A stretch of DNA of 64,000 bases from an uncultured Flavobacteriaceae bacterium (GCA_947495135.1 CANLXN010000001.1:777345-841344), one strand, 5' to 3'. Positions 52,053 through 62,574 are shown, numbered from the stretch's first letter. Program-made: numbers and translations. The notes: generated by a model not told the origin, from the sequence alone.

Positions 52053-54083
52053 CTACCAAATTTTAATCCTTTCAGATTCTGGTCTAAAATTGGTTTCACC
52101 TTCTTTGACATCAAAGGATTCATAAAAGGGTGTGAAATTCATCAACGGACCATTTACGCGCCACATTGGTGGAGAATGTGGATCTGTAGTTACATAGTTG
52201 CGTAAATATTCGTCACGCATTTTTACTCGCCAAATACGGGCAATAGACAGAAAGAAACGTTGATCTGGTGTGTAACCACCAATTTTAGTTGTGTCTGCTC
52301 CCTGCTTGGTTAGCTTAAATGCGTCATACGCGATGGCGATTCCTCCATTATCGGCTGTATTCTCCCCCACAGTTAAGGCTCCTTTGATAGGCACACTATC
52401 TAGGACCGTAAACTTACTGTATTGATCTATTACCTGTTGTGTCTTTTCTTTGAATTTCGTGTAATCCTCTTCGGTCCACCAATTAGATACATTTCCGTCT
52501 TTGTCGTATTGTGCACCCTGATCGTCGAAAGCGTGCGTAAATTCATGACCAATCACCATCCCTATTCCGCCATAATTAACAGCATCATCTGCGTAGAGGT
52601 CGAAATATGGAGCTTGTAAAATTCCTGCTGGAAATACGATTTCATTTAACGACGGATTGTAATAGGCCGTTACTGTAGAAGGTGTTGTATGCCATTCTTC
52701 TCTATTAGGCGGCTTATTAAGCTGTGCTAGTTCGTATTGATATTCATTTTGACGTAAGGCTACTACATTTTCAAAAAACTTATCCCGTTGGATTTCGGCA
52801 TCATAAGTTTTCCAAACATCTGGATACCCTATTTTCTTATTAATTGCGAAAAGTTTGTCTATTGCTTTGAGCTTGGTGCTATCACTCATCCAATCTAAGT
52901 TCTCAATTCGCTTCTTTAAAGTAGTTTGAAAATTATTGACAAGATCTAATGCCCGTTTCTTAGCATCTTCGTTGAAGTAACGCTTTACGTACAATTGTCC
53001 CAAAGCAAAACCAATTTGTCGATCTACACGACGGGTCATTAACTTTTCGCGGGGTTGTTGTTCGGCCTGTCCAGATAACACCTTAGAATATTCGAAGGAA
53101 GCGTCTTGAAATGGTTTACTCAAAATATCATCGTGAGATCCTATCGAATTCGCTTTTAAATATAACTTCCAATCTTTAAGAGGAACACTGCGCAACATAG
53201 AATTCAGTTTTTCGTAATAAGCTGGCTGCCTAACATCTACCGAATCTACGTTGGTTCCTAAGGTTTCTAAAAATTCGTTCCAACCAAAGTTCCTTTGACT
53301 CGCATCAAGAGAAGCTACCGCAAGTTTGTGATAATTCTCTTTTATTACACGCCTTTCCACTCGTGTTTTATGCGAATTTGCCAATTGTTTTTCAATTTCA
53401 TACACCGTGTTTGCTTTCGCTTTTACGTTGTCCTCACCAACCAATTCGAACATATTGCCGAGATAGGTTTTATAGGCAGTTTGAATTTCTTTTACCGAAG
53501 GGTTATCACTAAAATAATAATCGCGATCTGGGAGGCCTAAACCCGCTTGTGAGAAATGCAAAATATTAATCTTACTATTTTTTTGGTCTGGAGAAATGTA
53601 TGGAGCCGCGAAAGAATAATCCCCTGTTTTTATTTGGTTGGCTACAAACTTCATCATTTCAGGAACGCTATTGATGGCGTCTATCTGTTCTAAAATTGGT
53701 TTAATGGGTGCCACACCTCGTTGATTAATTTCAAGCGTATCCATTCCCGATGCGAAGAAATCGCCCACCTGCTGCTCTACAGTGCCTTTTGCGTGTTCCG
53801 CCTGAGATACTTCATTTAGAATGTCCAACAACAACTCTTGCTGTGGAATATTTAAGAAGCGATACGCCCCAACCCCTATTTGATCTTCGGCTATCACGGC
53901 ATTATCATACCATGTTTTGTTAACGTGATTAAAAAAATTATCTCCTGGTTTAATAGCCGCAGAAATTCCGTCAAAAACAACTGTTTTATCTTCGGTTGGA
54001 ACATCACTTTCTTTGGATGATTCTTCATTTTTACACGAGGTGAAGGAGAGAATAAGAAGTAAGAAATACGCTAGATTTTTCAT
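52053..54083 (-). CDS. M13-family (neprilysin-like) metallopeptidase lipoprotein
   Basis: 676 residues with SPII signal (SFTSCKNEE, Cys17). The N-terminal helical domain opens with ISAAIKPGDNFFNHVNKTWYDN, the M13 hallmark. The catalytic domain has NPSLNEIVFPAGILQAP, zinc motif HEFTH in VIGHEFTHAFDDQGAQYD, ENTADNGG (third ligand) and the C-terminal RVNGPLMN...F motif. The chain ends in KIW, like the CxxW-type end of the family. Extracytoplasmic zinc endopeptidase cutting short peptides. It follows the ABC-M1 operon by 132 nt on the same strand. Confidence 0.93.
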   Translation of the reverse strand: MKNLAYFLLLILSFTSCKNEESSKESDVPTEDKTVVFDGISAAIKPGDNFFNHVNKTWYDNAVIAEDQIGVGAYRFLNIPQQELLLDILNEVSQAEHAKGTVEQQVGDFFASGMDTLEINQRGVAPIKPILEQIDAINSVPEMMKFVANQIKTGDYSFAAPYISPDQKNSKINILHFSQAGLGLPDRDYYFSDNPSVKEIQTAYKTYLGNMFELVGEDNVKAKANTVYEIEKQLANSHKTRVERRVIKENYHKLAVASLDASQRNFGWNEFLETLGTNVDSVDVRQPAYYEKLNSMLRSVPLKDWKLYLKANSIGSHDDILSKPFQDASFEYSKVLSGQAEQQPREKLMTRRVDRQIGFALGQLYVKRYFNEDAKKRALDLVNNFQTTLKKRIENLDWMSDSTKLKAIDKLFAINKKIGYPDVWKTYDAEIQRDKFFENVVALRQNEYQYELAQLNKPPNREEWHTTPSTVTAYYNPSLNEIVFPAGILQAPYFDLYADDAVNYGGIGMVIGHEFTHAFDDQGAQYDKDGNVSNWWTEEDYTKFKEKTQQVIDQYSKFTVLDSVPIKGALTVGENTADNGGIAIAYDAFKLTKQGADTTKIGGYTPDQRFFLSIARIWRVKMRDEYLRNYVTTDPHSPPMWRVNGPLMNFTPFYESFDVKEGETNFRPESERIKIW

Positions 54084-54215
54084 TGGTACAGATAATTTTT
54101 ACCAAAGATAACAATTATTATTAGCTCTAAATAGCACTTAACTATACCATTATAAACAACTGAAAATAGACATCTTAAAACAAAAGCACTTTGTTCTTCC
54201 AAAGAAGAAGATGAA

Positions 54216-57200
54216 CTATCGATCTACGTAATTGTCGATTGGTTCTGTAGTTTCAAATAAATCGGTAATTACATATTGTAACGAGTCTGGTGTTACTTTC
54301 CTAAAATATCCTAGTAAGTCTTTAGATGTAGCATACCTCTTATTGCATGATTTTATTCTACCTCCATCACTGCGCCAGTCTGCAATAAAATGTTGTAGCG
54401 CTATATTTAGATTTTGTTCACCTATATATTCTTGTAAGGCATACATATTAATAGCACCTTTATTGTAATAAATATAATCCTGACCTTCCACCAAATAAAG
54501 AGGCACTTCTAATTCTTTTTCCTTTGTCTTTCCTAGCTTATAATCCTCTAATTGCATCTTTAAAAACTGCTGTACTTTTTCATCTGGAAAATTTTTCTTC
54601 AAAACCATTAGAGCCGAATATTGAGCAAGTGTTTCTAAAATGAAATGTTGCCCCTGTACATTGGCTGCTTCCACTTGCATTCCCCACCATTGATGTGCAA
54701 CTTCATGAGCAGTAATGTAAAATGCCATGTCCACATCCGTTTCATCCCTTATATGGAACACAAATCCTAATGCTTCAGAAAATGAAATGGTTCCTGGTAA
54801 TGACTGCGCAAAAGCGGCGTATCTAGGATATTCCATAATTCGTAGATGTTTGTATTGATACGCACTGAAATTACTACTAAAATAATCCAGTGATTGTCTC
54901 ATTGATTTCATCATTCTATCAAGATTATATTCGTGGCCTTTGTGGTAATATATTTCTAATGCCACAGGCTCATTTAATGGAGCATTAGTTGCTTGCCATT
55001 GCTGCTTTTCAACAGCATATCTAGCAGACAAAATAGAATAAAAGTTAATCATTTTACGATCCATTTCATACTGAAAATAGGCACGCCCATTTTGTTTCCA
55101 ACTGTTGATCAATGCTCCCGGAGCCACTGCCGTTTGATCTTCTGAAGTACCAATGATCATCTCGAAAGTGGTTCCATTAGAATCACTTCCAGACCTCGCA
55201 TTTACTAAATTCCTTGTATCTGTTATGGACGCCTTATTCTGACGAGTTGGGAGTCCATGGTTTTTACGAAGCTCTTCATCCTTCAATTCATACTTTCTGT
55301 TATAGCCCAAGCTTGGAAAATCGGTATTATTGAAGAATGTTCCGTTACGGACAATTTTCGTACTTCCATTGCCATCTTCAAAACCAGCAGATGTAAAAGT
55401 TTGAATAAAATTCATTTTTAAAGAATCCCCCGGCTGCAACGGCTCTTTTAGCTCGTATATAGAATAGTTATAGCGGTCGTACATATCTAGTTTTGCAGCT
55501 CCTCCTTCAAAAGTGACATCCTTCAGAATAACATCGGACGCAATTAATTTTTGAACATGCACCTCTGTTAAAGGTTCGGTTTGAGTATTTTGCAGTAGAT
55601 AACAACCTTCCAAGTAATACTCTCGCGTTTCTGGATAGAGTTCTAATTTCAAATTTGTATTCACAATTTTTGGTTGCGGTATGTGTTCAAATTGCTTGAG
55701 GTTTTTTTCATAATTAGCTCGAAACTCTTCTTCTTGATTGATTGTCCAATATTCATTTAAAACATTAGTATTGTAAAAGATAAACCCACCTATTGAAACA
55801 AATAGTACAACCAATGCACTTAGAAGTCTTACAGATAATTTATCGAATCTACTTCTAAGCTGTTTGCAACGTTTTAGGAAACTGGTTTCGGTTCCTCTTA
55901 CTATTAATGCGGAAGAAACGATCAATAAAATAATTCCAAATACCAGCCAATAGGTTTTTAACCATAAATAGGGTACTAAAAAGTGGCCATAACCATTCAT
56001 TTCGGAATAGGTGCCAAGTGCTTTTCCTCCAAATTTGTATAAACTATGCTGAAAGCCGTAAAACTCTGAGGCGATATTCAGTATAAAAAACACCATAACG
56101 AAAATAATTCCGAGCAATTTTCGGTTAAAAATTACTTGAAAGAAAAACGCTATAAAGGTATATAATACAAGGAATGGCAGAATTTCCAGGAAAAAACCGT
56201 AAAAATATACTGCAAACTGAAAATTATAGTATCCATTGTATGCCTGAAACAAGAGGCCAGAAATAATTAACGCCACAATAAGAATAACATAAATACAGAC
56301 CAGTGCAACAAACTTACCCGCAAGGTGAATTAAATTTGAAATTGGAGAGGAATCAAAAATTAAGTCCAATTTAGCTTCCCTTTCCTTCCAAATTAGCTCC
56401 CCTGAGTAAAACATAAGAATAACCACAAAGAAGAAAATAGATGTTTCTTGCAATTCTTCTACTATGAAATAAGTAGCCGGATAACTATCTACACCATATG
56501 ATGTACCTAGATTGACCGAATTGACCAAAATAATGATCATTCCACATAACACAATCGCCCAAAAAGATGTTTCCTTTAGAAGGCTCTTAATATAAAATAA
56601 GGTGTGTTCAAGAAGTTGTATACATTGTGATTGAGCATTGTATTGTAGCTTGACTATGGGAATATTGATCACCTTGTTGACAGATGTTTCAAGCGTTTTT
56701 GGTTCGATTGGCTTCTTGCTGCTTTTATTTTTTTTCTTTTTTCTACTGAAATGGAACTTGTTGTAACCAATTATTAGGGCCATCACACCTAGTGCCAGCC
56801 AAAACAGTTTATTTTCCGCCACTAAGCCATCGAATGGAACCAGTAGTGAATTGCGCTGTTCTACAGACCAATTTTTAGTGATTGCGGTTAAAGTAGTGAG
56901 AGAAAACGGATCTAATATGGCCTGTAAATGCTCATTTTTTATGGCTTTTGTAAGCAAAAAAATTACAAACAAAATAATACCCTGTGTATAAACCACTAAT
57001 AACTTTTTACTCAATGAGCCGCTAACAAAAAACAACGAAGCTCCGAAAAAAACAATGGGTAAAACAATGGTAACGAAGGGCTTTAGATATGATAAGAAAC
57101 GATAAGGTAACAACAAATTCTCCTCTTGCCATGGCATAAATTCTGACGCAGACATACCCCATAAAATAGCGCTAAAAACAAATAACAAAACCACCATAGA

Positions 57201-57521
57201 CCCCAAGAACTTTCCTATTAGATAGTCGCGTTTTTTAATTGGATTGATAAAAATCAAAGATTCTATTTGATATCTATAGTCTCTCAACACGGGAACTCCC
57301 ATAATGAAAGATGCCATGATCATAAAAATTCCAGAAATGGCACCCATGGTTTTAGCGATTACCAAGGGTGCGTTTTGTTTGACCTTACCTAGCTCAACAC
57401 CCTGAAAGATAAAATCGGTTCCAAAAACAGAGAATAGAAATAAAAAGATAAAGAACACATAGGTTTCGGCTCGCTTTGCTCTATACCGAAGCTCAAATTT
57501 GAATAATTCGTACCACATCAT
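54216..57521 (-). CDS. ABC-2 permease fused to M1 aminopeptidase domain
   Basis: 1101 residues. N-terminal about 560: two ABC-2 membrane modules (helices near 20-40, 60-80, 110-130, 150-175 and again 320-345, 360-380, 395-420, 440-470, 500-530). After a further helix (about 570-590) comes an extracytoplasmic M1-type domain: beta-rich N-part, zinc motif HEVAH in ITAHEVAHQWWGMQ, the downstream glutamate in FILETLAQY, and the YNKGAINMYAL tyrosine region. Known flavobacterial architecture, with unknown substrate; a peptide processed and transported, or a sensor, are options. Pairs with the ATPase gene 11 nt upstream. Confidence 0.88.
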   Translation of the reverse strand: MMWYELFKFELRYRAKRAETYVFFIFLFLFSVFGTDFIFQGVELGKVKQNAPLVIAKTMGAISGIFMIMASFIMGVPVLRDYRYQIESLIFINPIKKRDYLIGKFLGSMVVLLFVFSAILWGMSASEFMPWQEENLLLPYRFLSYLKPFVTIVLPIVFFGASLFFVSGSLSKKLLVVYTQGIILFVIFLLTKAIKNEHLQAILDPFSLTTLTAITKNWSVEQRNSLLVPFDGLVAENKLFWLALGVMALIIGYNKFHFSRKKKKNKSSKKPIEPKTLETSVNKVINIPIVKLQYNAQSQCIQLLEHTLFYIKSLLKETSFWAIVLCGMIIILVNSVNLGTSYGVDSYPATYFIVEELQETSIFFFVVILMFYSGELIWKEREAKLDLIFDSSPISNLIHLAGKFVALVCIYVILIVALIISGLLFQAYNGYYNFQFAVYFYGFFLEILPFLVLYTFIAFFFQVIFNRKLLGIIFVMVFFILNIASEFYGFQHSLYKFGGKALGTYSEMNGYGHFLVPYLWLKTYWLVFGIILLIVSSALIVRGTETSFLKRCKQLRSRFDKLSVRLLSALVVLFVSIGGFIFYNTNVLNEYWTINQEEEFRANYEKNLKQFEHIPQPKIVNTNLKLELYPETREYYLEGCYLLQNTQTEPLTEVHVQKLIASDVILKDVTFEGGAAKLDMYDRYNYSIYELKEPLQPGDSLKMNFIQTFTSAGFEDGNGSTKIVRNGTFFNNTDFPSLGYNRKYELKDEELRKNHGLPTRQNKASITDTRNLVNARSGSDSNGTTFEMIIGTSEDQTAVAPGALINSWKQNGRAYFQYEMDRKMINFYSILSARYAVEKQQWQATNAPLNEPVALEIYYHKGHEYNLDRMMKSMRQSLDYFSSNFSAYQYKHLRIMEYPRYAAFAQSLPGTISFSEALGFVFHIRDETDVDMAFYITAHEVAHQWWGMQVEAANVQGQHFILETLAQYSALMVLKKNFPDEKVQQFLKMQLEDYKLGKTKEKELEVPLYLVEGQDYIYYNKGAINMYALQEYIGEQNLNIALQHFIADWRSDGGRIKSCNKRYATSKDLLGYFRKVTPDSLQYVITDLFETTEPIDNYVDR

Positions 57522-57532
57522 AGTTATAAAGG

Positions 57533-58408
57533 TTATCGGTTCTTTTTTATTTGTGAGAAATAGACGTGTTCGAGGTCAGATTTAACTGGAACAAAACCGT
57601 TTGCCGGATTGGTATCACTTAGAATGTGAATTACAGGCTTTCCAAGAAATAATTTTTCATTAATTACGCGATATTCCTTTTTGTACGCTGCCAATTCATT
57701 TTTAAAAATTGTTTTTTGATATATACGACCTTCGGTATTATGGATGAGTTCTATTGGGTTTCCGCTTAAAACTATTCGCGATTGATTGATGATGGCCATA
57801 CGTGTGCACAACTCTTTAACATCCCCAACGATGTGAGTAGATAAAATAACGATCGTCTTTTCTCCTATTTCGCTTAGCAAATTATAAAACCTATTTCGTT
57901 CGGCAGGATCCAACCCAGCAGTAGGCTCGTCGACAATGAGTAGTTTAGGATTATTTAGTAAGGCTTGAGCAATTCCAAAACGTTGTTTCATACCTCCAGA
58001 AAAACCACCTAAATATTGTTTTCTAACATCGTAAAGATTGGTTTTATGGAGTAATGAAGTTACAATTTCTTTACGCTCATTCCGTTTCGTAATCCCCTTT
58101 AAAACAGCTAAATGATTTAAAAGAGTCTGAGCCGAAACCTTTGGATACAAACCAAATTCCTGTGGTAAATAGCCAAGAATTTTCCGCACCTCATTTTTTT
58201 GATGTAATAGATCAATATCTCCTAAAAAGATAGAGCCTTTATCAGGCTCCTGTAAAGTAGCCAAAGTTCGCATGAGTGTAGATTTTCCCGCCCCATTGGG
58301 TCCCAATAAACCGAACATGCCTTTAGGAACTTCCAATGATACTTCGGTTAACGCATTTATGCCGTTGGTATAGCTTTTTGATAGGTTAGATATAATTAGT
58401 TTGTCCAT
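57533..58408 (-). CDS. ABC transporter ATP-binding protein
   Basis: 291 residues with Walker A GPNGAGKST, Q-loop YLPQEFG, signature FSGGMKQR, Walker B LLIVDEPTAGLDP and H-loop STH, followed by a short C-terminal domain. Energises the ABC-2/M1 permease encoded 11 nt downstream; the two probably form the complete transporter (homodimeric ATPase, permease with two membrane modules). First gene of the operon; upstream lies a 677-nt non-coding region. Confidence 0.94.
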   Translation of the reverse strand: MDKLIISNLSKSYTNGINALTEVSLEVPKGMFGLLGPNGAGKSTLMRTLATLQEPDKGSIFLGDIDLLHQKNEVRKILGYLPQEFGLYPKVSAQTLLNHLAVLKGITKRNERKEIVTSLLHKTNLYDVRKQYLGGFSGGMKQRFGIAQALLNNPKLLIVDEPTAGLDPAERNRFYNLLSEIGEKTIVILSTHIVGDVKELCTRMAIINQSRIVLSGNPIELIHNTEGRIYQKTIFKNELAAYKKEYRVINEKLFLGKPVIHILSDTNPANGFVPVKSDLEHVYFSQIKKNR

Positions 58409-59085
58409 TAGAAATGCCTTTTAATTACACCAAACCTAAGTTCTAATGCTATGTTACTAAAGTATTTGTGATATCCTACCTCTATTTTGGGACGTACCTA
58501 TTCTGAGTAGCTTTCAACAGTCTTCGTAACCAACAGACCTCTATTCGACGCTATTTTGACCATTTATTTGTTAATCGCGGATTTATTTATACTACTTTAA
58601 ATGAATAATGACAACAAAACGGTCCCTAGTAGAATGATCTGGAATAAGAGAGATGAGCCAAATAAATAAACTAAATAGTTGATATTTTACAACCATAAGA
58701 AAATTCTTTACCGAAAGATTAAAATAACATGTAAAGCACTAATCAATAAGATTTTATAAACGTATGAATGCCGCGATATTGATCGTATTAAAAAAAAATT
58801 GAAAACATAAAAAACGAACAATTTGCAGTAGAAATCATGCGGTGAAAAAAAGAAAAAGAAAGTCGATAAAAAAGATCGATTAGACTGATAATCAGATAAA
58901 AATAAGAATATTCCTACATTCAAAACAGCGATTTTCTGCCCCTACAAGAGCCGACAATGTACGTATTTTATGACGAGACTACGTGAATACACGTATTTTG
59001 TCGATGAAATTTGCATTTTGAAGAATAAAATCGTAAAATTGAGCTTTAAAAGCATATTGCCCCCGACCTATTAACATTTGTTATT
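58409..59085. other. Long AT-rich divergent intergenic region
   Basis: 677 nt between the ABC operon (minus) and the small secreted protein gene (plus). No gene called: the open frame 58708-58923 is low-complexity and AT-driven. It contains the dyad at 58980-58995, a direct repeat ACGTATTTT (58961 and 58991), and a possible promoter TTG (59011-59013), 20 nt, TAAAATTG (59034-59041). Confidence 0.5.
58980..58995. promoter_or_regulatory. Dyad TACGTG-N4-CACGTA
   Basis: Perfect 6-4-6 inverted repeat about 90 nt before the gene at 59086, overlapping one unit of a direct ACGTATTTT repeat. Candidate operator; no family assigned. Confidence 0.4.
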
Positions 59086-59538
59086 ATGACTTTAAAATCA
59101 AAACTTAACCTACTTACTGTTGTACTCCTATTTTGTACTACTCTTAGTTTCGCACAGAAAAAATCTGATGAGCCTGCTATCATTAGTGGTGAAGTGCGAA
59201 TAAATAAATACCACGATATCGAGGAACTCGAAAGAATGCAAAAAGGTAAACTTTTAGAATTATACAATACCCGTATTGAGATAATAATTAAAATTTTACC
59301 AAACATCGCTTTCGCTACCAAGCCTGGTGTAACTATGACGTCATTAGGTATACCGGATACGAAAGATAATCGTAAAGCAGTAAAAGAAAATAGAGAAGCT
59401 ACCACCACTTATTTTGATAATACCGTAGAATTTCAAAAAATTATACTTCCCTATTCAGACAAAGCAAATCTTATTGCTGCCATCTTATTCTACGAAGAAA
59501 CACTTAAATCCCTACATACATACAACGATTTTAACTAG
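59086..59538 (+). CDS. Small secreted protein of unknown function
   Basis: 150 residues: signal peptide (about 1-24, ending SFAQ), then a mostly helical mature part (YHDIEELERMQKGKLLELYNTRIEIIIKILPNIAFA, TTYFDNTVEFQKIILPYSDKANLIAAILFYEETLKSL) with no cysteines and no known motif. First gene of the T9SS/surface block at the right end and separated from the next by 160 nt; co-regulation is possible. Function unknown. Confidence 0.6.
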   Translation: MTLKSKLNLLTVVLLFCTTLSFAQKKSDEPAIISGEVRINKYHDIEELERMQKGKLLELYNTRIEIIIKILPNIAFATKPGVTMTSLGIPDTKDNRKAVKENREATTTYFDNTVEFQKIILPYSDKANLIAAILFYEETLKSLHTYNDFN

Positions 59539-59698
59539 TTAGAACATTAAGAGTTTGTCGGATATACATTTGACAAATTCCTACATGATGTTATTCTAAT
59601 GTTAAATATTGTGTGTTTCATCGTATTTATTTGCTTTTAGAAGAAATAATTGTATATTTAAACAAGTATTTTAGAAGTATTTAACATATTTAGTCGCT

Positions 59699-61009
59699 AT
59701 GAAAAAACACTACTCCCTAATTCTAATTTTACTCTTTGTCCCCCTATGTAGCCTATTCGCACAACAGGAAAAAGGGATCTATGGTAATGAAAACTGGCTC
59801 AACATCTGGACAGAATTCAATTCTAATAAAGAAGAGTATCCAGTACCTACGCAAATCCTGTCCGGTAATATATCTGCAGATACCCAATTGTATAAAAAAG
59901 AAACTTATCTCCTATTAGGAGATGTGTTTGTTACCGGTGGTGCCACTCTTTCCATAGAACCTGGAACTGTTATACTAGGTGATTTCAAATCGAAAGCATC
60001 ATTAACTATTACTGAAGGTTCTAAGATTATGGCCGAAGGAACCCAAACAGACCCTATTGTTTTCACTTCTAATAAAAGTATTCGTAAAAAAGGAGACTGG
60101 GGAGGAATTTTCATATTAGGAAATGCTCCTGTAAATAAAATAGGTAGCAAATGGGAATTGGAGTATGGATTAAAGCCGTCTTCTTCTCGATTAGTTCAAT
60201 ACGGAGGTCCCGATGCAGAGAATAATTCTGGTACACTAAAGTATGTGCGAATTGAATACGCCGGAAAAAGAACCAAAGACTACGGTTACTATAACGGACT
60301 TACACTAGCAGGAGTTGGTGCGGGAACTGTTGTAGAAAATATAATGGTAAGCTACTGTGCGGGAAGTTCATTTTACGTGCTTGGCGGGAATACTATTCTC
60401 CACCAATTAGTCTCGTTTAGAGCAAAAAAGAACGATTTCACGTTTAATTACGGAGCACAAGCCTTAATGACCAATTCATTAGCGGTTAAGTCTCCATATT
60501 TCACGTCTTCTGCTGGGGCAAGTAGCATTTACTTGGCTTCATACAACAAAAAAGAGGAAATAGATCCATCTAAAAAAGGTACATACCTATATGCCGAAAA
60601 TTTAACGCTTTTAGTATTAAGTGATGATCTAGCAGCCGATATCGACGTAGGATTAGTACATGAGGCAATGTACGTAAAGGAAGGAGCTTCATTCTCTATC
60701 AACAAAAGTATTTTTTCAGGCTTTAATCCTGGAGTCTTACTTGAAGATAAAATATGGATCAACAATGAAAATCTTAGCAACATGGTGTTCGCTAATATGT
60801 ATTTCAATAATTGCAAAGGAAACATCTTTACTGAAGGCTCTTCCAATAACGAAGACCTTGAGAACTGGTACGGGAATAGAGCTTTTCAGAATGTTTATTC
60901 GAAAGGTTCAGACTCAGAAACTTTTATTGATGTGAAAAATTTATCAAATCCAGATTTTAGATTACGTATAAATAAAATAATAGCTAGTAACATTCTTGAT
61001 AAAGACTAA
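59699..61009 (+). CDS. Secreted right-handed beta-helix-like protein
   Basis: 436 residues: signal peptide (about 1-21, ending LFAQ), short linker, then a repeating pattern of strands and turns (YLLLGDVFVTGGATLSIEPGTVILG, LTITEGSKIMAEGTQTDPIVFTSNK, GDWGGIFILGNAPVN, LKYVRIEYAGKR, GLTLAGVGAGTVVENIMVSYC). The LSIEPGTVI...IMAEGTQTDPIVFTS pattern is widespread in Bacteroidota surface proteins with a parallel beta-helix. No catalytic residues recognised and no recognisable C-terminal T9SS domain. Part of the surface block; 97 nt before the gliding-type gene. Confidence 0.7.
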   Translation: MKKHYSLILILLFVPLCSLFAQQEKGIYGNENWLNIWTEFNSNKEEYPVPTQILSGNISADTQLYKKETYLLLGDVFVTGGATLSIEPGTVILGDFKSKASLTITEGSKIMAEGTQTDPIVFTSNKSIRKKGDWGGIFILGNAPVNKIGSKWELEYGLKPSSSRLVQYGGPDAENNSGTLKYVRIEYAGKRTKDYGYYNGLTLAGVGAGTVVENIMVSYCAGSSFYVLGGNTILHQLVSFRAKKNDFTFNYGAQALMTNSLAVKSPYFTSSAGASSIYLASYNKKEEIDPSKKGTYLYAENLTLLVLSDDLAADIDVGLVHEAMYVKEGASFSINKSIFSGFNPGVLLEDKIWINNENLSNMVFANMYFNNCKGNIFTEGSSNNEDLENWYGNRAFQNVYSKGSDSETFIDVKNLSNPDFRLRINKIIASNILDKD

Positions 61010-61033
61010 AAAAATAGATCCAGAAAAACCCAG

Positions 61034-61064
61034 ACTTACATCCTAATTGATCACAGATGTAAGT
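61034..61064 (+). other. Inverted repeat between surface genes
   Basis: Perfect 9-bp arms ACTTACATC / GATGTAAGT with a 13-nt loop, 25 nt after the stop of the beta-helix gene. No T-run follows, so a weak terminator, RNA-stability element or operator are all possible. Confidence 0.4.
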
Positions 61065-61106
61065 TATTAATTGTTTAAAAACATTTAGAAACAAAAAAGC
61101 ATCTGC

Positions 61107-62573
61107 ATGGTGAAAACTACTTTTCGAAAATTCTTATTTACAGTAGTTTGTTTTTTCATTGTATCACACATTGGAAAAATAGAAGCTCAGATCGTTATTG
61201 GAAAACCGAATCTAGAGTTCAGTCAGGCATGCGCCAATGAGTCGTTTAATACATTTGAAACTACTTTTCTATTTAGCCCAGAGTCTGGTATTGAACCCTC
61301 GAATCAATTTATAGTTGAAATGTCTGATAAGGACGGTAGCTTTGATAATTCTGAAATAGTATTCACTTCAGATGTTGGATCTATAACTACCTCTCCTGCT
61401 ACTGTTAGCTTTGCCTTACCAACCACGACGGCTGGAGAAGGATACAAACTTCGAATAAAAAGCACCTATCCAGCAACCACTAGTACCGCATCTGATAGTT
61501 TTGCCGCTTATTATAAAATACAGGACAGCCCGTTTACTATCAACAACCTTGTTTCGACAGCGAGTTTTTGTCCTGGAGGAAGTTACCTTCTTACTATAGA
61601 TAACCCCGGTACCAGCGGCAACGACTCACCTTTAAATTATCCGTCACTAACTTTTAAATGGTTCAAAGAAATCAATTCTACCACCTCGGTTTTTATAGCC
61701 GAAGGTTCTACCCTATCTGTTACTGAAGTCGGAATTTACTTTGTAGAAACCAATTATGGCACCTGTACATCCGATTCATTTTCAAACAGGGTAACTATTT
61801 CTGAAGCTACTTCTGGCGAGGTTGTGGATGCAACTATCGTTTCTAGTTCAGGAAATCCATTTTGTGCTGCCAATGGTCCAACTACTTTAAGTACTCCAGC
61901 TGGTTCCAGCTATCAGTGGCTTAAGGACGGCAACCTAATCACAGGAGCAACCAACCAAACCTATGAAACCGATCTTTCTGGAGTCTATTCAGTTGTTGTT
62001 GGTTTTGGAAGCTGTGAAGCAACTGGAAGCATCGAATTACAGACAGGAGACTTCTTAAGTAATTTGAATGTACCAGCAGTTAACTCAATGGAAGCAGGCA
62101 ACACGCTTGATGTTGAAGTAACTACAGATGCTATTAATCCAGAGTTTCAGTGGTTTTTTAATAATGAAATGTTAACCAATGCCACTCAGAGCAGTTTCAA
62201 TGTAACCGATTTTGGAGATTATAAGGTTATGATCTCGCAGACATCCGATTGTGCGTTTACACAAGAACTTACATTTCAAGTAAATGAATTTGTTGACCCT
62301 TTTCCAGATGTCGCAAACATACCAAACATCGTGAGTCCCAATGGAGATGGAATCAATGATACATGGGTGATACCTACTGCATACGTAAGTGGAACTAACA
62401 CCGAAGTAATCATTTATTCGAACCGAGGCGAAACTATACTAAGCACCAAAGACTATTTAAATAACTGGCCCGAAGAGCAGCCCAATTTAAGTAGTGTAAA
62501 TGAGGTGTTCTATTACATGATTATTCCGCCCGATAGTGAACCCAGAAAAGGATCAATAACTCTAATAAAGTAA
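61107..62573 (+). CDS. Surface protein with gliding-motility-associated (type B) C-terminal domain
   Basis: 488 residues: signal peptide (about 1-27, ending IEAQ), Ig-like/PKD-like beta domains with regularly spaced cysteines and YQWLKDGNLITGATNQTYETD-type repeats (about 250-390), and a C-terminal domain with the gliding hallmark NIVSPNGDGINDTWVIP and a VFYYMIIPP end (type B sorting domain, as in SprB-like adhesins). Exported by T9SS and attached with help of a SprF-like protein; such a partner is encoded 1 nt downstream. Adhesin or gliding-related role likely. Confidence 0.88.
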   Translation: MVKTTFRKFLFTVVCFFIVSHIGKIEAQIVIGKPNLEFSQACANESFNTFETTFLFSPESGIEPSNQFIVEMSDKDGSFDNSEIVFTSDVGSITTSPATVSFALPTTTAGEGYKLRIKSTYPATTSTASDSFAAYYKIQDSPFTINNLVSTASFCPGGSYLLTIDNPGTSGNDSPLNYPSLTFKWFKEINSTTSVFIAEGSTLSVTEVGIYFVETNYGTCTSDSFSNRVTISEATSGEVVDATIVSSSGNPFCAANGPTTLSTPAGSSYQWLKDGNLITGATNQTYETDLSGVYSVVVGFGSCEATGSIELQTGDFLSNLNVPAVNSMEAGNTLDVEVTTDAINPEFQWFFNNEMLTNATQSSFNVTDFGDYKVMISQTSDCAFTQELTFQVNEFVDPFPDVANIPNIVSPNGDGINDTWVIPTAYVSGTNTEVIIYSNRGETILSTKDYLNNWPEEQPNLSSVNEVFYYMIIPPDSEPRKGSITLIK

Positions 62574-62574
62574 A

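Noticed and set aside
58708..58923. 71-codon minus-strand frame
   Set aside because: Low-complexity, Phe/Ser-rich translation of A/T runs; no start context or family resemblance.
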